64,000 nucleotides of DNA, from the NCBI RefSeq assembly GCF_006636205.1, contig NZ_VIGB01000003.1, positions 3,524,501 to 3,588,500 on the forward strand, in the 5' to 3' direction. This document shows, in pieces, positions 59,909 through 64,000 of this stretch; positions within the stretch are counted from its first letter, which is position 1, and each line of letters begins with the position of its first letter. A program made the translations under genes and the position numbers. The notes beneath the pieces are model-generated. The model did not search any database. It had not been told where the DNA came from and saw only the letters and a program-made list of their open reading frames with translations. The DNA comes from Kitasatospora acidiphila. Its GTDB lineage: Bacteria > Actinomycetota > Actinomycetes > Streptomycetales > Streptomycetaceae.

Positions 59909-61054
59909 TCAGCCCTTGAGCCGTGCCACCGCCGCCGCCACCCGCTCGTCGGTCGCGGTGAACGCCACCCGGACGAAGCTGTCGCCCGCCGGGCCGTAGA
60001 AGTCCCCGGGCGCCACCAGGATGCCGCGCTCCGCCAGGTGCGCCACGGTGTCCCAGCAGGGCTCGTCCCTGGTCGCCCAGAGGTAGAGGCTGGCCTCGGA
60101 GTGCTCGATCCGGAAGCCGGCCGCCAGCAGCGCCTCGCGCAGCGCCGCCCGCCGGGCCGCGTACCGGGCGCGCTGCTCGGTGACGTGGCTGTCGTCGCCG
60201 AGCGCAGCGATGGTCGCGGCCTGCACCGGGGCCGGCACGATCATGCCGCCGTGCTTGCGGATCTCCAGCAGCTCGCGCACCACGACCGGGTCGCCCGCCA
60301 CGAAGGAGGCCCGGTAGCCGGCCAGGTTGGACCGCTTGGAGAGCGAGTGCACCGCCAGCAGGCCCTCGTGCGAGCCGCCGCAGACGTCGGCGCGCAGCAC
60401 CGAGACCGGCTCGGCCTCCCAGCCCAGCTCCAGGTAGCACTCGTCGCTGACCAGCAGCGCGCCGTGGCGGCGCGCCCAGGCGACCGCCTCGCGCAGCTGG
60501 TCGGCCGTCAGCACCCGGCCGGTCGGGTTGCCGGGCGAGTTGAGCCAGAGCAGCCGGACCCGGGCCGGGTCCAGCTCGTCCACGTTCTCGTACGCCACCG
60601 GCTCGGCGCCGCAGAGCCGGGCGCCCACCTCGTAGGTGGGGTAGGCCAGCCGCGGGTAGGCGACCTGGTCGCCGGGGCCGAGGCCGAGCTGGCCGGGCAG
60701 CCAGGCCACCAGTTCCTTGGAGCCGATGGTCGGCAGCACCGCGGCCGGGCCGATCTCGGCCCCGCAGCGCCGGTTCAGCCACCCGGCGATCGCCTCGCGC
60801 AGCTCCAGCGGACCCCAGACGGTGGGGTAGCCGGGCGCGTCGCTGGCGCCGGCCAGGGCCTTCTGGATCAGCTCCGGCACCGGGTCGACCGGGGTGCCGA
60901 CGGAGAAGTCGCAGAGCCCGCCCGGGTGGGCCAGCGCGGTGGCCTTGTACGGCTCCAGCTTGTCCCAGGGGAAGGCCGGGAGCCGGTCGGATACGCGGCG
61001 CGCCGCCCCCGGGTGGCCCGGGAACGGCGCGCGCGGTGCGTCAGTGGTGCTCAC
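59909..61054 (-). CDS. dapC: succinyldiaminopimelate transaminase DapC
   Basis: PLP-dependent class I aminotransferase (381 residues) of the diaminopimelate pathway. GTPVDPVPELI, NSPGNPTG, SDECYLELGW and the Schiff-base lysine in SLSKRSNLAGYR are present; the order ferredoxin - dapC is typical of actinobacteria. GTG at 61054, 20 bases after the fdxA stop. dapC and dapE together cover two successive steps. Confidence 0.94.
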   Translation of the reverse strand: MSTTDAPRAPFPGHPGAARRVSDRLPAFPWDKLEPYKATALAHPGGLCDFSVGTPVDPVPELIQKALAGASDAPGYPTVWGPLELREAIAGWLNRRCGAEIGPAAVLPTIGSKELVAWLPGQLGLGPGDQVAYPRLAYPTYEVGARLCGAEPVAYENVDELDPARVRLLWLNSPGNPTGRVLTADQLREAVAWARRHGALLVSDECYLELGWEAEPVSVLRADVCGGSHEGLLAVHSLSKRSNLAGYRASFVAGDPVVVRELLEIRKHGGMIVPAPVQAATIAALGDDSHVTEQRARYAARRAALREALLAAGFRIEHSEASLYLWATRDEPCWDTVAHLAERGILVAPGDFYGPAGDSFVRVAFTATDERVAAAVARLKG

Positions 61055-61074
61055 TGGTCAGCTGCCACCGATCG

Positions 61075-61401
61075 TCAGTGCTCGGCGTTCTGCGGCGGCA
61101 GGGCCGCGATGAACGGGTGGTCCCGCTCGATCAGGCCCAGCTTCGAGGCGCCACCGGGCGAACCGAGCTCGTCGAAGAACTCGACGTTCGCCTTGTAGTA
61201 GTCCTTCCACTCCTCCGGAGTGTCGTCCTCGTAGAAGATCGCCTCGACCGGGCAGACCGGCTCACAGGCGCCGCAGTCGACGCACTCATCCGGGTGGATG
61301 TACAGAGAGCGGCTGCCCTCGTAGATGCAGTCAACCGGGCACTCTTCGATGCACGCCTTGTCCTTGACGTCGACACAAGGCTGCGCGATGACGTAGGTCA
61401 C
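61075..61401 (-). CDS. fdxA: 7Fe ferredoxin FdxA
   Basis: 108-residue electron carrier with one 3Fe-4S and one 4Fe-4S cluster. Cysteine blocks are CVDVKDKACIEECPVDCI and CVDCGACEPVCPVEAI, followed by the FYEDDTPEEW extension of the FdxA type. GTG at 61401 with GAGGAGG about 9 bases upstream. In an operon with dapC; a TAGTTT -10-like box lies near 61434-61439. Confidence 0.95.
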   Translation of the reverse strand: MTYVIAQPCVDVKDKACIEECPVDCIYEGSRSLYIHPDECVDCGACEPVCPVEAIFYEDDTPEEWKDYYKANVEFFDELGSPGGASKLGLIERDHPFIAALPPQNAEH

Positions 61402-61527
61402 GCTGTCGTTCCTCCTCGGATGGGCCGGTGCCCAAACTATCTGCTTGCGTGCGCGGGTACGCGCGGCGTCGTCGATGCCCGCCCCTAGTATCGCGGGTCA
61501 GAGCCTACAAATGCACCGGAGGTCCCT

Positions 61528-62592
61528 TTGAGCACCAGCCAGTTTCCGGACGGCGGACTGGCCGAGATCCGCATAGACCGCTCTGACGTGGGACGACGGG
61601 TCTCGGTGCGGCGACTGGAAACCCCGGCTGACCCCGCCACCGGCCGCCCGGTGTTCCGCGATGTGATCGGCGTGCTCACATCATGGAACGATCATGAGCT
61701 GACGGTGATCGGCCGGGACTGCTCCGAGACCCGGATCCCGCTGGACCGGCTGGTGGCCGGCAAAGTGGTGCCGTTGTTCCCGGCCCGGCGCGGCGAGCAG
61801 CCGCAGGCCGGGCCGGTCGAGCTGCAGCGGCTGGCCGCCGACAGCTGGCCGGCCGCCGAGCGGGAACAGCTGGGCGACTGGACGCTGCGCGCCGCCGGGG
61901 GCTTCACCAAGCGGGCCAACTCGGCCCAGCTGCTGGGCGATCCGGGCCTGCCGCGGCCGGCCGCGCTGGACCGGGTGCGCGCCTGGTACGCGGCCCGCGC
62001 GCTGCCCGCCTGGGTCGAGGTCACGGTGCCCGGCACCGACCCGGCGCTGATCGCGGAACTGGACGAGCTGGGCGAGCGGAGCGAATGGGGGCACCTCCCG
62101 GCCGAAGGCTGGGGGAACGTCACCCCCACGCTGGTGCGGACCGCGCCGCTGGCCCCGCTGGCCCGCCCGGTGCCGGGGCAGGAACTGGTGCGGCTGTCCC
62201 GCACCGCGGACGCCGACTGGCTGGCGGTGTACCACCGGTTCGAGGACGGCGAGACGGCCGCGGACGCCGCCCAGCAGGTGCTGCACGGCGGTCCCTCGGT
62301 CTGGTTCGCCACCGTGCCCGACCCGGACGGCGCGCAGCCGCTGGCCATCGGACGGTGCGTCATCGACGGTGCGTGGGCGCACTTCGGGGCGGTCGAGGTG
62401 CAGCCGCGGGCCCGCCGCCGGGGGCTGGCCCGCGCGGTCATGGCGGTGCTCGCCGCACGGGCCGCCGAGGAGCGCGCCCGGGGCGCCTACCTGCAGGTGG
62501 AGGCCGACAACGACGCCGCGAACGCGCTCTACGACGGCCTGGGCTTCAGCACCAGTCACACTTACCACTACCTGCGTCTTCCCCAGGCGTAG
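61528..62592 (+). CDS. GNAT acetyltransferase with N-terminal extension domain
   Basis: 354 residues. N-terminal domain with RRVSVRRLETPADPATGRPV and DHELTVIGRDC; C-terminal GNAT domain with VEVQPRARRRGLARAVMAVL (acetyl-CoA motif A) and QVEADNDAANALYDGLGF. The start is TTG at 61528, supported by GGAGG 5 bases upstream. A 32-bp dispersed palindrome (62085-62116) lies in frame at about residue 187-197. Substrate unknown. Confidence 0.88.
   Translation: MSTSQFPDGGLAEIRIDRSDVGRRVSVRRLETPADPATGRPVFRDVIGVLTSWNDHELTVIGRDCSETRIPLDRLVAGKVVPLFPARRGEQPQAGPVELQRLAADSWPAAEREQLGDWTLRAAGGFTKRANSAQLLGDPGLPRPAALDRVRAWYAARALPAWVEVTVPGTDPALIAELDELGERSEWGHLPAEGWGNVTPTLVRTAPLAPLARPVPGQELVRLSRTADADWLAVYHRFEDGETAADAAQQVLHGGPSVWFATVPDPDGAQPLAIGRCVIDGAWAHFGAVEVQPRARRRGLARAVMAVLAARAAEERARGAYLQVEADNDAANALYDGLGFSTSHTYHYLRLPQA
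62085..62116 (+). repeat. dispersed 32-bp palindromic element, copy 2 (inside the GNAT gene)
   Basis: Starts ATGGGGGCACCTCCC and ends GCCGAAGGCTGGGGGA; differs from the copy in adnB (19066-19097) by one base. Here it is read in a different frame, as WGHLPAEGWG. Confidence 0.8.
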
Positions 62593-62679
62593 CAGTCGTC
62601 GTAGGTTCCCGCCGTAGCATCACCGAAGCAGCACCGCCTGACGCACCCCGTGCCGCACACGAAAGCCAGCGCAGCCACC

Positions 62680-63555
62680 GTGACCGAGCAGAGCAGAGCC
62701 CGCTTCCGCACCGAGGCCAGGTCCGAGCAGCCCGACCCGGTGCTGCTCTGCGTGCTGGCCGCCGCCGAGCACACCCTGGCCGGCCCCGGCCTGCCGGAGG
62801 ACGAACCGGCGCCGACCCTGGCGGAGCTGGAGGCCGCCTGCCGGGCGGCCCTGGACCGGCACGCGGCCGCGGTGCGGCGTGCCGTGGCCGAGCGCCGGCC
62901 GACCTCCCCGGAGGAGACCGCGGCGCTGCTGGCCGCGGTGCTGGGCGGGCGCGAGCGGTTCCACGGCCGACAGTCCGACTACAAGCGGCTGGAGTCCTCG
63001 CTGCTGCCCGAGGTGCTGCGGCGCCGCCGCGGGCTGCCGATCATGCTCTCGCTGGTCTGGTCGGCGGTGGCGGCCCGGGCCGGGCTGACGGTGCACGGGA
63101 TCGCGCTGCCGGGGCACTTCATCGTCGCGGTCGGGGCGCCCGAGCCCGGCGACGAGTACGTGCTGGCCGACCCGTTCCACGGCGGCCGGCTGCTCTCCTC
63201 GCAGGACGCGGCGGCGATCGTGGTGGCGGCCGGGCACAAGTTCACGCCGGAGCTGCTCACCCCGGCCCTGCCGCTGGACATCACGCTGCGGGTGCTCGGC
63301 AACATCCGCGCCTGGGCCGCCGAGCGCCCGGAGCACGCCAGGACCCAGCTGTGGGCCACCGAGCTCTCCCTGCTGCTCCCCCGCCATCCGGCCCAACTAC
63401 GCCTGGAACGAGCCGAGTTGCTGGTGCGAACCGGCGACTTCCTGGGCGGGGCGGCCGAGATGGACGCTTACGCCCAGATCCTGGACGCCTTCGACCCGGA
63501 CTCGGCCGCCCGGGTGCGGCAGGACGCCCGGGCCGCCCGGCACCGCCTCAACTGA
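62680..63555 (+). CDS. SirB1/transglutaminase-like domain protein
   Basis: 291 residues. The block RQSDYKRLESSLLPEVL, RRRGLPIMLSLVWSAVAARA and GLTVHGIALPGHFIVAVG is the SirB1-type transglutaminase-like fold; the usual Cys is replaced by Ser in MLSLVW, so it is probably not a protease. C-terminal TPR-like helices follow. The GTG at 62680 is preferred over 62650; neither has a strong ribosome-binding site. Confidence 0.82.
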   Translation: MTEQSRARFRTEARSEQPDPVLLCVLAAAEHTLAGPGLPEDEPAPTLAELEAACRAALDRHAAAVRRAVAERRPTSPEETAALLAAVLGGRERFHGRQSDYKRLESSLLPEVLRRRRGLPIMLSLVWSAVAARAGLTVHGIALPGHFIVAVGAPEPGDEYVLADPFHGGRLLSSQDAAAIVVAAGHKFTPELLTPALPLDITLRVLGNIRAWAAERPEHARTQLWATELSLLLPRHPAQLRLERAELLVRTGDFLGGAAEMDAYAQILDAFDPDSAARVRQDARAARHRLN

Positions 63556-63573
63556 CCCGCGCACATGGGCCGT

Positions 63574-64000
63574 TCAGAGCCAGCCCTTGTCCTTGGCGAC
63601 GCGCACCGCCTCGGCCCGGTTGCGGGCCCCGGTCTTCTGGATCGCCATCGAGAGGTAGTTGCGCACGGTGCCCTCGGACAGGTGCAGCCGGCGGGCGATC
63701 TCGGCGTTCACCGCACCGTCGGAAGCAGCCGCCAGCACGTCCTGCTCGCGCCCGGTCAGCGGATTGGCGCCCTCGGCCAGCGCGGCGGCGGCCAGCGTCG
63801 GATCGATCACCCGCTCACCGCGCAGTACCCGGCGCACCGCCTCCGCCAGCTGGGCCGCCGGCGCGTCCTTGACCAGGAAGGCGTCGGCCCCGGACTCCAT
63901 CGCCCGGCGCAGATAGCCCGGCCGGCCGAAGGTGGTGGCGATCACCACCTTGGTCGCCGGGCTCTGCCGCTTCACCAGGGCGGCTGCCTCGATCCCGGTC
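63574..64000 (-). CDS. NarL/LuxR-family response regulator, 5' partial
   Basis: The gene runs out of the window on its 5' side; the frame stays open to the last base. Visible are the end of the receiver domain (TTFGRPGYLRRAMESGADAF, with the conserved Lys in LVKDAPA) and a complete LuxR helix-turn-helix (LTGREQDVLAAASDGAVNAE, IARRLHLSEGTVRNYLSMAI). The sequence resembles DesR-type regulators. Its partner kinase would be beyond the window end. Confidence 0.92.
   Translation of the reverse strand, partial: TGIEAAALVKRQSPATKVVIATTFGRPGYLRRAMESGADAFLVKDAPAAQLAEAVRRVLRGERVIDPTLAAAALAEGANPLTGREQDVLAAASDGAVNAEIARRLHLSEGTVRNYLSMAIQKTGARNRAEAVRVAKDKGWL

Noticed and set aside
1..64000. tRNA, rRNA, riboswitch, prophage or insertion sequence
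   Set aside because: Reading both strands I found no cloverleaf with CCA-type end, transposase, integrase or recognisable riboswitch core.

Overview
The window is chromosomal DNA from a high-GC actinomycete, most likely Streptomyces or Kitasatospora. The base composition is above 70 % G+C, many genes start with GTG, and typical actinobacterial markers are present (a WhiB-like regulator, mycoredoxin, AdnA/AdnB, DUF3107, DUF3117, TatB next to an ECF sigma/anti-sigma pair). Gene order matches the conserved core of actinobacterial chromosomes; part of it parallels mycobacteria (uvrD2 - whiB7 - ABC1 kinase with mycoredoxin, nudC, adnAB and an alkyltransferase-like gene; and folP2 - DivIVA - tagA - LOG - dapE). 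I see no prophage, insertion sequence, CRISPR array, rRNA or tRNA.

Layout. 1-5.6 kb: an ABC1 kinase (cut by the window edge), the antibiotic-response regulator wblC with a long leader containing another gene, the helicase uvrD2, and mycoredoxin behind a textbook sigma-R promoter. 5.7-9.7 kb: acetyltransferase, GntR regulator, nudC and a frameshifted M20 peptidase. 9.8-15 kb: a three-gene operon padR - ABC ATPase - FtsX permease with 4-bp overlaps, then a divergent nuclease/phosphatase. 15.2-17.3 kb: a pair of WXG100-like proteins and a SpoIIE phosphatase. 17.5-24.6 kb: the DNA-end resection genes adnA and adnB behind an alkyltransferase-like gene. 24.7-33.7 kb: a large kinase-like/flippase-like membrane protein (frameshifted), moeZ, a frameshifted nucleotide-sugar epimerase, a membrane protein coupled to a glycosyltransferase, and an alpha/beta hydrolase. 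33.8-43 kb: TetR, DUF3107, a ferritin-like protein, a DEAD-box RNA helicase with a histone-H1-like repeat tail, hydrolase, small proteins, a PHP phosphoesterase and a SUFU-domain protein. 43-52 kb: DMT exporter, soluble MgtE/CBS protein with DUF1003 partner, Mrp, then tatB - anti-sigma - sigma-E and an O-methyltransferase. 52-64 kb: DUF3117, enoyl-CoA hydratase, DNA glycosylase, DivIVA-like, folP2, LOG, dapE, two envelope/secreted proteins, dapC with ferredoxin fdxA, a GNAT, a transglutaminase-like protein and a response regulator cut by the window end.

Themes. Stress and redox control (wblC, mycoredoxin, moeZ, sigma-E/anti-sigma), DNA repair (uvrD2, adnAB, alkyltransferase-like, tag) and diaminopimelate synthesis (dapE, dapC) are the main coherent blocks. 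Three genes carry four apparent single-base losses, all in runs of C or G, which points to sequence error more than to gene decay. The most interesting non-coding structures are the wblC leader, a sigma-R promoter, PadR operator-like repeats over a probably leaderless start, a 20-bp tandem repeat array, a 32-bp dispersed palindrome lying inside two coding regions, and a family of 13-bp palindromes built on stop codons.
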